DNA of 64,000 bases. Origin: Senimuribacter intestinalis. Its GTDB lineage: Bacteria > Bacillota > Clostridia > Peptostreptococcales > Anaerovoracaceae. The stretch lies in assembly GCA_943192975.1 (NCBI GenBank), contig CALPCJ010000009.1:67756-131755 (forward strand). The letters are read 5' to 3'. Both the position numbers and the translations under genes were made by a program. The notes beneath the pieces were generated by a model. It searched no databases. It worked only from the letters and a program-made list of their open reading frames with translations, and had not been told where the DNA came from. Below are positions 8,291 through 15,971 of this stretch, one piece after another. Positions within the stretch are counted from its first letter, which is position 1; every line of letters begins with the position of its first letter.

Positions 8291-9172
8291 ATGGACTGCA
8301 AAGACAGAAAAGGAAATATCATCTACACCGACGATGGTCAGGACAAACTTCTAGAAAAACTTTACAGTAGCGCCTGCGGGCGCTTCCTTTTGCGTTTTTT
8401 GATACCCCCCCAAATTTCAAAATTTGGAGGTTTTTTCCTGTCCCGCAAAATCTCTCGTATTGCAATCGAGCCATTTATTCGTAAAAATCAAATCGACATG
8501 ACTCAGTACGAATCTCGTAAATTTTGTTCCTATAACGATTTTTTCACCAGAAAAATTAAACCAGAATGCCGTCCTATTGACCTAACGGAAACGCATCTTA
8601 TCGCACCTTGTGACAGCAGACTTACCGTTTATCCCATCACATCAGACAGCCGGTTTACAATTAAGAATACAGAATATACGATGAAAAGTCTGCTCCGCGA
8701 TGAAGATGCTGCCAAAACATATGAAGGAGGTCAGCTGCTGCTTTTTCGCCTTACGGTTAAAGATTATCACCGGTACTGCTACCCAGACAGCGGAATTCTG
8801 AGCAAAATCCATAAAATTCCCGGTGTCTTTCACACAGTCAACCCCATCGCAAACGATTATTTTCCCATTTACAAAGAAAACACACGCTCCTACTGCTATC
8901 TGGAAAGTGCGGTCTTTGGCACCATGCTGATGATGGAGGTCGGCGCTTTGATGGTTGGAAAAATCTGCAACTACGAAGAAAACTGTACAGTCGTGCGCGG
9001 CACGGAAAAAGGACGCTTTGAATTCGGCGGTTCTACTATTATCCTTTGCCTTCCAGCAGGAAGCGCCATCATCGACCCGGATATTTTAGCCAATACATCA
9101 GCAGGATTTGAAACTCGGGTCAAGTATGGCGAAAAAATTGGTATACACCAAACAGAGAATGCTTTAACTTAA
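8291..9172 (+). CDS. psd: Phosphatidylserine decarboxylase
   Basis: This 293-residue proenzyme converts phosphatidylserine to phosphatidylethanolamine at the membrane. The self-cleavage motif appears as F-G-G-S-T near the C-terminus (residues about 250-254), where cleavage between Gly and Ser would create the pyruvoyl group. The family histidine motif Y-H-R-Y-C-Y-P and the H-T-V-N-P-I strand are present. ATG at 8291 is preceded by ACGAGGTAG. The upstream frame to 8237 only overlaps pssA. It closes the phospholipid gene block; no strong terminator follows directly, only AT-rich sequence. Confidence 0.9.
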   Translation: MDCKDRKGNIIYTDDGQDKLLEKLYSSACGRFLLRFLIPPQISKFGGFFLSRKISRIAIEPFIRKNQIDMTQYESRKFCSYNDFFTRKIKPECRPIDLTETHLIAPCDSRLTVYPITSDSRFTIKNTEYTMKSLLRDEDAAKTYEGGQLLLFRLTVKDYHRYCYPDSGILSKIHKIPGVFHTVNPIANDYFPIYKENTRSYCYLESAVFGTMLMMEVGALMVGKICNYEENCTVVRGTEKGRFEFGGSTIILCLPAGSAIIDPDILANTSAGFETRVKYGEKIGIHQTENALT

Positions 9173-9486
9173 AACGATTCATTCTTGAAAAAAGTGTATA
9201 AAAAAATTTTTGAATCTTAACCGAGAATCAGAAAACATATAAAAAATGTATAAAAATCTTGGAAAATATTCTTAATGTTCATCACGATGCGAACTTATAA
9301 TTATTTCTTGAAGAAAAAACTTGCATTATATGCAAATTTTCTTTAAGATTTATCCATCATCTTGCAAGAAATACAAGAAGTATGAAATCGCTAACTATAA
9401 ACTTTATACATCTTTTTTTTAAAATCGCAGTTTAGGTTAAGTTTCTCACACTATAGTAACTTCTACAGCAAAATTTCCTATAGTTC
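9173..9486. other. AT-rich intergenic stretch with a 43-nt hairpin
   Basis: No credible reading frame is present. The notable element is a nested inverted repeat at 9306-9348: the outer arm TCTTGAAGAAAA pairs with TTTTCTTTAAGA and the inner arm TTGCAT pairs with ATGCAA around TAT. It is not followed by a U-tract, so it does not look like a simple terminator. It lies upstream of the riboflavin promoter and could be an operator, but nothing assigns it. Confidence 0.5.
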
Positions 9487-9515
9487 TTGACAAAACTATC
9501 TGACAGGTATAAAAT
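9487..9515 (+). promoter_or_regulatory. Sigma-A promoter of the riboflavin operon
   Basis: TTGACA at 9487-9492, a 17-base spacer and TAAAAT at 9510-9515. The predicted transcript start is about 20 bases before the FMN riboswitch. Confidence 0.75.
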
Positions 9516-9541
9516 GACCATATTGAAAAGTTCATATTGAA

Positions 9542-9650
9542 TCTTCAGGGCAGGGTGTAATTCCCGACCGGCGGTATAGTCCGCGAGCGCTTCCCGCGCT
9601 GATCCGGTGTGATTCCGGAACCGACAGTACAGTCTGGATGGAAGAAGATA
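9542..9650 (+). ncRNA. FMN riboswitch (RFN element)
   Basis: The conserved RFN core is present: the 5' stem strand ATCTTC, AGGGCAGGGTG, the central ACCGGCGGT segment, GATCCGGTG, then CGACAGT and the closing GGATGGAAGAAGAT that pairs with the 5' strand. FMN binding in this RNA switches riboflavin operons off through premature termination or blocked translation. Here the first intrinsic terminator follows 22 bases later, so transcriptional control is likely. The first gene (ribD) lies about 440 bases downstream, which is unusually far. Confidence 0.95.
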
Positions 9651-9672
9651 TTTCTTGTTTCGTTTTATGATG

Positions 9673-9700
9673 CTCTGGAATTTTAGTTCCAGAGTTTTTT
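9673..9700 (+). terminator. Riboswitch-controlled intrinsic terminator
   Basis: Arms CTCTGGAA (9673-9680) and TTCCAGAG (9687-9694) enclose the loop TTTTAG and are followed by six T. It lies 22 bases after the FMN aptamer, as expected for its expression platform. Confidence 0.85.
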
Positions 9701-9725
9701 ATAGGCGAAGCATATTTTGCAAATT

Positions 9726-9761
9726 AAAGTCCTGAATTCATGTCGATTCAGGACTTTTTAT
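9726..9761 (+). terminator. Second tandem intrinsic terminator
   Basis: A perfect 12-base arm AAAGTCCTGAAT (9726-9737) pairs with ATTCAGGACTTT (9746-9757), followed by a T-rich tract. It lies downstream of the riboswitch terminator and before ribD, so transcripts must pass two terminators. Confidence 0.8.
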
Positions 9762-9800
9762 TTAGAAAGAAACATAGCAACCGCATGAAACTTTGTTTTC

Positions 9801-10010
9801 GTACTTTTCGACGATTTTTTACGAAAAGGTACTAAAAATCAACAGTTATTCGATGCTAACCCAGAGGCTTTCACGGCTGTCAATCAAAATTTTACATCAG
9901 TTTTGGTTCATCACGCCTTTATTTGCGCACAAATTTTCCATTATATGAGATTTTATTCTTTAATTTCCATATAATAGGCTGCACAGATTAAAAGTTTTAG
10001 TACCTTTTTT
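9801..10010 (+). other. Structured ribD leader with mutually exclusive pairings
   Basis: AAAAGGTACTAAAA (9824-9837) is exactly complementary to TTTTAGTACCTTTT (9995-10008), about 160 bases away. The same first segment can instead pair locally with GTACTTTTCG (9801-9810), with one bulge. An additional 8-base inverted repeat (ATTATATG/CATATAAT) lies inside. The 3' strand runs into a T-tract, so this could be an attenuator-like second control element. No known riboswitch class was recognised. Confidence 0.45.
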
Positions 10011-10088
10011 GAAAAAAACCGAAATAAGTACTAACAGCTAGTCTCCATGCTCTTTCATGCATTTGCTTTGTGGAAAGGAATACCTCCT

Positions 10089-11207
10089 ATGGACAAAAAA
10101 TATATGAGGCTTGCCATCAATCTTGCGAAAAAGGGCGCCGGTTATACCGCCCCTAACCCGCTGGTCGGCGCAGTTATCGTAAAGAATGACAAGATTATCG
10201 GACAGGGTTTTCACGAAAAGTACGGACAGCTTCATGCTGAGCGCAACGCTCTTGCAGACTGCAGAAGTCGTGGAAATGACCCAAAAGGCGCGTCTATCTA
10301 CGTGACCCTGACGCCCTGCTGTCACTACGGCAAAACGCCGCCTTGCACGGAGGCAATCATTGAAAGCGGTATTTCCCATGTCATCATCGGTTCCCGCGAT
10401 CCCAATCCGCAGGTTTTAGACAAAAGTATCGAGCTCCTGAAAGCTGCCGGAATCAAAGTCACAACCGATTTCCTTCGCGAAGAATGCGACCAGCTGAATC
10501 CAATCTTTTTCCACTATATCACCTGTCACACTCCTTATGTGACGCTGAAATATGCCATGACTATGGACGGGAAAATTGCTACCTTCGCCGGTCATTCCCA
10601 GTGGATTACAGGCGAGACTGCCCGTGCAAAGGTTCATCAGGACAGACATCTGTACACAGCGATTATGGTCGGTATTGGTACAGTTCTTGCTGACGATCCA
10701 CTCTTGACCAGCAGACTGGCTGATGGCAGCGGAAAAAATCCGATTCGCATTATCTGTGACAGCAATCTTCGCACACCTCTTACGTCAAAAATTGTAACTA
10801 CTGCTTCCGAAGTGGAAACAATGATTGCTACGGCAGAAAATGATCCTACGTACCACGCACCTTATCTGGAAAAAGGTTGTAAAATTCTAGTGGTTCCAAA
10901 GGATGCTTCCGGCTCTATCGACCTGAAAATCTTGATGGTGCTTCTGGGCACCATGAAAATAGATAGTATTCTTTTGGAAGGAGGCGCTGCTCTGAACTGG
11001 TCGGCGCTGCATGCCGGCATTGTCAACAGACTGCAGGCATATATCGCCCCGAAGATTTTCGGAGGAAAAAATGCCCTCTCCCCTGTTGCCGGAGACGGCG
11101 CCGAATTTCCTTCGGAAGCTGTTAAACTGACTAATTCGAAGATTACCGCCATCGGCGAAGATTTACTCATAGAAAGCGAGGTTTTGCCATGTTTACAGGA
11201 ATTGTAG
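10089..11207 (+). CDS. ribD: Bifunctional riboflavin deaminase/reductase RibD
   Basis: This 372-residue cytoplasmic enzyme carries out the second and third steps of riboflavin synthesis. The N-terminal deaminase domain has the zinc motif H-A-E-R-N-A and the downstream P-C-C-H-Y-G-K-T-P-P-C box. The C-terminal reductase domain starts near residue 148 and includes T-M-D-G-K-I-A and the late I-L-L-E-G-G-A motif. The usual T-L-E-P-C-S reads T-L-T-P-C-C here. ATG at 10089 is preceded by GAAAGGA; an in-frame ATG at 10047 is less plausible because the family starts close to M-D-K-K-Y-M. It is the first gene of the FMN-controlled operon. Confidence 0.93.
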   Translation: MDKKYMRLAINLAKKGAGYTAPNPLVGAVIVKNDKIIGQGFHEKYGQLHAERNALADCRSRGNDPKGASIYVTLTPCCHYGKTPPCTEAIIESGISHVIIGSRDPNPQVLDKSIELLKAAGIKVTTDFLREECDQLNPIFFHYITCHTPYVTLKYAMTMDGKIATFAGHSQWITGETARAKVHQDRHLYTAIMVGIGTVLADDPLLTSRLADGSGKNPIRIICDSNLRTPLTSKIVTTASEVETMIATAENDPTYHAPYLEKGCKILVVPKDASGSIDLKILMVLLGTMKIDSILLEGGAALNWSALHAGIVNRLQAYIAPKIFGGKNALSPVAGDGAEFPSEAVKLTNSKITAIGEDLLIESEVLPCLQEL

Positions 11208-11854
11208 AAGAGTGCGGCACCGTAACAGCTGTTCAGAAAAATGCCGCTTCGGCGGTTTTACACATCGGCTGCAAAAAAATCCTGTCTGACATTCATCTGG
11301 GTGACAGCATTGCAGTAAACGGCGTCTGCCTAACTGTCACAAGCTTTAACGGAAGCAGCTTTTCCGCTGATGTCATGCACGAAACTCTGAACCGGTCCTC
11401 TCTAGGGGCTTTATCCGCAGGTAGCCGGGTCAATCTGGAGCGTGCTATGGCAGCGGGCGGCAGATTCGGCGGACATATCGTCAGCGGACATATCGACGGC
11501 ACGGGCACGATTACCCAGATTCAAAAGGACGACAATGCAGTCTGGTACACCATCAACTGCGGTAATCAACTGCTAAAATATATCATAGAAAAAGGCTCCA
11601 TCGCCATCGACGGAATCAGCCTGACAGTAGCGCGGCTTGAGCACCGAAGCTTTTCTGTCTCCATCATTCCCCATACCTTGTCTGAAACCATACTGGCAGA
11701 TAAAAAGTCGGGGGATATCGTCAATCTGGAAAACGACTGTATCGGAAAATACGTGGAGCGGCTGCTCTCCTTTGAAGATCCCAACGCTGCTCCTGCGAAA
11801 AAAGAAAGTAACATCACCGCCGCGTTTCTTGCAGAACACGGATTCAATTATTAG
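11189..11854 (+). CDS. ribE: Riboflavin synthase alpha subunit
   Basis: This 221-residue enzyme makes riboflavin by dismutation of two lumazine molecules. It consists of two homologous lumazine-binding barrels: the first begins M-F-T-G-I-V-E-E-C-G and the second follows G-G-H-I-V-S-G-H-I-D-G-T-G near residue 97. Length is normal for the family. ATG overlaps the end of ribD by 19 bases, and its ribosome site GAAAGCGAGG lies in ribD, so translation is coupled. Confidence 0.93.
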   Translation: MFTGIVEECGTVTAVQKNAASAVLHIGCKKILSDIHLGDSIAVNGVCLTVTSFNGSSFSADVMHETLNRSSLGALSAGSRVNLERAMAAGGRFGGHIVSGHIDGTGTITQIQKDDNAVWYTINCGNQLLKYIIEKGSIAIDGISLTVARLEHRSFSVSIIPHTLSETILADKKSGDIVNLENDCIGKYVERLLSFEDPNAAPAKKESNITAAFLAEHGFNY

Positions 11855-11879
11855 AAACAAAAAAGAAAGGAAAATCACC

Positions 11880-13088
11880 ATGAAAGAATTTGAGTTCAGT
11901 ACAGTAGAAGAAGCCTTGGAAGATTTGCGCCAGGGTAAAATCATTCTCTGCACCGATGATCCGGACAGAGAAAACGAAGGCGATTTCATCTGCGCCGCAG
12001 AGTTTGCCACGACTGAAAACGTCAACTTTATGGCGGTTCATGGCAAAGGTCTTATCTGCATGCCGATGAGCGAAGAAATCTGCAGGAAACTCCAGCTTCC
12101 CCAGATGGTTGACAACAACACTGACAACCACTGCACCGCCTTTACCGTTTCCATCGATCATGTAGACACCACGACCGGCATTTCCGCTGAGGAACGTGGA
12201 CTGACCGCCAGAAAATGCGTCTCAGGTGACGCAAAACCAGAGGATTTCCGTCGTCCCGGTCACATGTTTCCGCTGCTTGCAAAGCCGCAGGGCGTTTTGG
12301 AGCGGAACGGCCATACAGAAGCAACCGTAGACCTGATGCGCCTTGCTGGGCTTTCCGAATGCGGTCTGTGCTGCGAAATCATGCGGGAAGACGGCACTAT
12401 GATGCGCACCCCGCAGTTGAAAGAACTTGCTGCCAAATATGACTTAAAATTCATCAGCATCAAAGCTATCCAGGAATACAGAAAAAAACACGAAAACCTG
12501 GTAGAATGCGTCGCTGTTACCAAACTGCCAACCAAATACGGCAACTTTATGGCACACGGCTATATCAATAAACTCAACGGCGAGCATCATATCGCATTGG
12601 TCAAAGGAGATATCGGAGACGGAGAAAATCTTTTGTGCCGTGTACACTCTGAATGTCTGACCGGCGACGCCTTCGGTTCGGCTAAGTGCGACTGCGGCGA
12701 GCAGCTTGCCGCTGCCCTGACCCAGATTGAGGCAGAAGGCAGAGGCATTCTCCTCTACATGCGGCAGGAAGGCAGAGGCATCGGCTTAATCAATAAACTG
12801 AAAGCTTATGAACTACAGGATCAGGGTATGGATACCCTGGAAGCCAACCTTGCCCTGGGTTTTGCGGGCGATCTTCGCGAATACTATATCGGCGCGCAGA
12901 TTCTAAAAGATCTGGGCGCGAAAACCCTGCGGCTTTTAACCAACAACCCACAGAAGGTTTACGAACTGTCCGAGTTCGGCATGGACATCACAGAGCGCGT
13001 GCCGATTCAGATGCCTGCCACCGCCCACGACCTGTTCTATCTGAAAACCAAACAGGAAAGAATGGGACACATTCTGGATTATAAATAA
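11880..13088 (+). CDS. ribBA: Bifunctional DHBP synthase / GTP cyclohydrolase II
   Basis: A 402-residue fusion supplying both riboflavin precursors. The N-terminal DHBP synthase half (about residues 1-200) carries D-D-P-D-R-E-N-E-G-D and converts ribulose 5-phosphate. The C-terminal GTP cyclohydrolase II half (from about 205) has the zinc motif C-x10-C-x-C (in S-E-C-L-T-G-D-A-F-G-S-A-K-C-D-C) and R-Q-E-G-R-G-I-G-L. ATG at 11880 follows AAGAAAGGAAAATCACC. The open frame further upstream runs through ribE and is not part of the gene. It is followed after about 100 bases by ribH. Confidence 0.95.
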   Translation: MKEFEFSTVEEALEDLRQGKIILCTDDPDRENEGDFICAAEFATTENVNFMAVHGKGLICMPMSEEICRKLQLPQMVDNNTDNHCTAFTVSIDHVDTTTGISAEERGLTARKCVSGDAKPEDFRRPGHMFPLLAKPQGVLERNGHTEATVDLMRLAGLSECGLCCEIMREDGTMMRTPQLKELAAKYDLKFISIKAIQEYRKKHENLVECVAVTKLPTKYGNFMAHGYINKLNGEHHIALVKGDIGDGENLLCRVHSECLTGDAFGSAKCDCGEQLAAALTQIEAEGRGILLYMRQEGRGIGLINKLKAYELQDQGMDTLEANLALGFAGDLREYYIGAQILKDLGAKTLRLLTNNPQKVYELSEFGMDITERVPIQMPATAHDLFYLKTKQERMGHILDYK

Positions 13089-13191
13089 ACCATACGTCAA
13101 ATCTTTCCCGGAGAGCTGCACTGCTCTTACTGTATAACGCTCCGGAAATGATATTGACAAAAATCTAATCTTAAGATAGGAGAAATAAAAC

Positions 13192-13659
13192 ATGAAAATT
13201 TATGAAGGAAAATTAGTATCAAAAGAAATGAAAATCGGTATCGTCTGTGCCAGATTCAACGAGTTTATCGTATCTAAGCTGCTTGGTGGCGCTTTGGACG
13301 GTCTTTCCCGCCACGATGTCAAAGAGGAAAACATCGAAATCGCATGGTGCCCAGGCGCTTTTGAAATTCCTCTCATTGCACAGAAAATGGCAAAGTCTGG
13401 AAAATATGACGCTGTCATCTGTCTAGGCGCAGTCATCCGCGGTACAACTTCCCACTATGATTATGTCTGCGCCGAAGTTTCCAAAGGCATTGCTGCGGTT
13501 TCTCTTGCGGCTGACATTCCGGTGATGTTCGGCATTCTGACGACAGACAACATCGAGCAGGCTATCGAAAGAGCCGGCACAAAAGCTGGAAACAAAGGCT
13601 ATGACTGTGCAGTTGGCGCAATCGAGATGGTAAATCTGATTGGGGAGATTGAGAAATAA
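13192..13659 (+). CDS. ribH: Lumazine synthase (6,7-dimethyl-8-ribityllumazine synthase)
   Basis: This 155-residue subunit of the icosahedral lumazine synthase condenses the RibD and RibBA products. Conserved features are the A-R-F-N-E-F-I motif, W-C-P-G-A-F-E-I-P, the G-A-V-I-R-G-T-T-S-H-Y-D-Y-V segment and F-G-I-L-T-T-D-N. ATG at 13192 is preceded by ATAGGAGAAATAAAAC. It is the last riboflavin gene, with a strong hairpin terminator about 100 bases downstream. Confidence 0.95.
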   Translation: MKIYEGKLVSKEMKIGIVCARFNEFIVSKLLGGALDGLSRHDVKEENIEIAWCPGAFEIPLIAQKMAKSGKYDAVICLGAVIRGTTSHYDYVCAEVSKGIAAVSLAADIPVMFGILTTDNIEQAIERAGTKAGNKGYDCAVGAIEMVNLIGEIEK

Positions 13660-13755
13660 TTCGCGTTCCCAAAAAGCAACATATTAAAATTGTATAAGCG
13701 AAAAGTACTGACCAGCATATCTTTCGAAGAACTAAAAACTATAAAATGAATTTTT

Positions 13756-13800
13756 CAGCCCAAGGAACCTGCCGGCAAAGCAAGCCCCTTGGGTTGTTCT
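13756..13800 (+). terminator. Terminator between ribH and the convergent sigma-54 regulator
   Basis: CCCAAGG (13759-13765) pairs with CCTTGGG (13787-13793) around a 21-base internal region that can fold further (GCCGGC), followed by TTGTTCTTC. It lies between convergent genes and could work in both directions, but the plus side is more T-rich. Confidence 0.65.
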
Positions 13801-15768
13801 TCAAATCACCCTGCATCCTCTTCTTCCCTTTCCGATTTCAATCAGGCCCTCCGATTCCAATGTATGCAGCAATTTTCGCGCCTTATCATCGCTAAGTCTG
13901 ATTCCCCTCTTTGATAGCTCCCACAAAATCGCAGTGCGCCCAATGCCGGAATCAGCGTCCGTATGTCTGCTTATAATATCCAGCACTAGCTCCCTAATAT
14001 CTGTCGGCTTTGGCTCAGTACCAATTACTTCCCGCTGCGGTAACACGGTAGCGCCGATTCCCTTCGGCAACTCTCCAAGAAGCAGATAGTAGTCTGCTGC
14101 ATTTTTTAACTCACGCACATTACCCGGCCATGAGTACTGCGCAAGTGCAGTCTTCTCCTCGGCAGTCAGCCTCTCGTAAGATTCGCCGAGAAAAACCTCC
14201 ATCAGCTTTGGAATTTCTTCCGGTCGTTGACGCAGAGGCGGTAGTTCAACAGGAATATTGCTGAGCCTATAATATAAATCCTCTCGAAACTCTTTTTGAG
14301 CAATGGCTTCCCGCAGATCCTTGTTGGTGGCAGCCAAAATCCGAATATCTACATCGATGACCTTATCACTGCCAAGACGCATAATCTGCTTTTCCTGCAG
14401 CACACGCAGAAGTCTTGCCTGCAGATTTAAAGACATATCTCCGATTTCGTCCAGAAAAATAGTACCCTTGCTGGCCTGCTCAAAGAGACCGGTCTTTCCG
14501 TTGACTGCTGCACCGGTAAAAGCGCCCTTTTCGTAGCCGAACAGTTCACTTTCCAGAAGTGACTCCGGCAGCGCCGCACAGTTAATCGCCACAAACGGCT
14601 GACTGTTTCTCCAGGAGTAATTATGAATAGACTGTGCAATCATTTCCTTTCCGGTGCCGCTTTCTCCGCTGATTAAAACTGTATAATCCGAAAGCGCAGC
14701 TTTCTTTGCAATCTCGATGGATTTACGCATGGCAGAACTTTCACAGCATATATCGTCAAAGGTGTATTTCGCTACCAATCCGCTCTTTACAAGCTGCTTA
14801 TTCAGTGCGTTTTCCATGTTCTTAATGTTCTTAATGTCCTTGACATCATTAAACAGCAGCGAATATCCAATCACCTGATCCACAATTTTTACATCAATCT
14901 TGGTGACAATATAATTGCCTCCGTAAAATTTTACCAATCGATTGTCAAATTCTTCATGACGTATCATCTCCACCATATCATCATCAAAAAAGGAGGAAAC
15001 ACTGACGCCCTCTCTATCGTCAATACCAAGCAGCGTCTGTGCTTTATCATTGACATATACAGTGCGAAGCTCCTTATCCAAAATCAAAACAGCATTTTGC
15101 GCATCCCTAATCGTTCGCTTAAGCATTTCTGTCTTGAGATGCTCCGTTACATAGCGCTCATTGATGCCCTTGTTGTTTTCAGCTACCAGCTGGGTGTACT
15201 TCAAAAGATTTCTCGTCACACTTTCGTTATGCAGTCCCAGCTTATTGATAATCGTAATAAAAGTGTTCACATCGATATATCTGTTCTGGATGTTAATCGC
15301 TTTTTTAATAAACGATGGCACTTTTTCATCCGGTGTAATGGCAATGGTGATTTCACGATACTGCGCCTCATTTTCCCCTTCTAAATAGGGAATCAGATGT
15401 AAATGATTGAGTCCCATCTCATACAGGTTATTGGTAACCTGCAGCGTGCTTTCTCTCGAATCGTTGACCACAAGCACATTGGTTCCTTCCGGAATACTGA
15501 AAACCTCAGGCAAAAACTGCCGCTGAATGGTTCTTCCCATAACAATGACCTTGTCCAGCGAAGAAGTATAATCCTTCATTGCGTAAACTCGGTCTTCATA
15601 TAAAACAACAAACAAATCTGCATCTATCAGCGCCTCATGGTTCAGTTCTTCGAGAAAACAAATTCTGCCCTCAACATATTCTCCCAGCACGTACTTTAAA
15701 TTCCGTAAAAGCAAATCACATACTGCAAAATTTTCTCTGTTATTAAATACCAAACATACGTTCTTCAT
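13801..15768 (-). CDS. Sigma-54-dependent transcriptional activator with PAS domain
   Basis: This 655-residue enhancer-binding protein has an N-terminal domain of about 200 residues not recognised, a PAS-like sensor domain near residues 215-310 and an AAA+ sigma-54 activation domain (about 340-575). The AAA+ domain has G-E-S-G-T-G-K-E, E-L-F-G-Y-E-K-G-A-F-T-G-A and the F-R-E-D-L-Y-Y-R-L arginine-finger region. Instead of a classical Fis-type helix-turn-helix, the C-terminus reads like a winged helix ending G-K-G-R-R-G-C-R. ATG at 15768 follows AAAGGGGAAGATTG; an in-frame start at 15792 is less well placed. It is divergent from a symporter gene with a perfect -24/-12 promoter, its likely target. 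Confidence 0.9.
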   Translation of the reverse strand: MKNVCLVFNNRENFAVCDLLLRNLKYVLGEYVEGRICFLEELNHEALIDADLFVVLYEDRVYAMKDYTSSLDKVIVMGRTIQRQFLPEVFSIPEGTNVLVVNDSRESTLQVTNNLYEMGLNHLHLIPYLEGENEAQYREITIAITPDEKVPSFIKKAINIQNRYIDVNTFITIINKLGLHNESVTRNLLKYTQLVAENNKGINERYVTEHLKTEMLKRTIRDAQNAVLILDKELRTVYVNDKAQTLLGIDDREGVSVSSFFDDDMVEMIRHEEFDNRLVKFYGGNYIVTKIDVKIVDQVIGYSLLFNDVKDIKNIKNMENALNKQLVKSGLVAKYTFDDICCESSAMRKSIEIAKKAALSDYTVLISGESGTGKEMIAQSIHNYSWRNSQPFVAINCAALPESLLESELFGYEKGAFTGAAVNGKTGLFEQASKGTIFLDEIGDMSLNLQARLLRVLQEKQIMRLGSDKVIDVDIRILAATNKDLREAIAQKEFREDLYYRLSNIPVELPPLRQRPEEIPKLMEVFLGESYERLTAEEKTALAQYSWPGNVRELKNAADYYLLLGELPKGIGATVLPQREVIGTEPKPTDIRELVLDIISRHTDADSGIGRTAILWELSKRGIRLSDDKARKLLHTLESEGLIEIGKGRRGCRVI

Positions 15769-15890
15769 CAATCTTCCCCTTTCCTTGCTCATTTTCCTTT
15801 ATCGGATAATTATAAGATAATAATCCCATTTTTGCAATAAAATTTCCTATTTCTTTCCTGACTTTTACTTAATTTCTCTTTTTTCTGTAC

Positions 15891-15906
15891 TGGCACGCTT
15901 TTTGCT
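15891..15906 (+). promoter_or_regulatory. Sigma-54 (-24/-12) promoter of the symporter operon
   Basis: TGGCACGCTTTTTGCT matches the sigma-54 consensus TGGCAC-R-N4-TTGCW at every defined position. Transcription would start near 15918, about 54 bases before the symporter ATG. The adjacent regulator contains the GAFTGA loop needed to activate sigma-54 polymerase. Confidence 0.93.
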
Positions 15907-15971
15907 ATATAATTAATAGCGCGCAACTAAAATTTTACAAATCTAAAAAACAAGAAAGAAAGGTAGAAACT

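Noticed and set aside
11637..11879. N-terminal extension of ribBA by 81 codons
   Set aside because: It only reads through ribE in another frame; ATG 11880 has a ribosome site and matches the family start.
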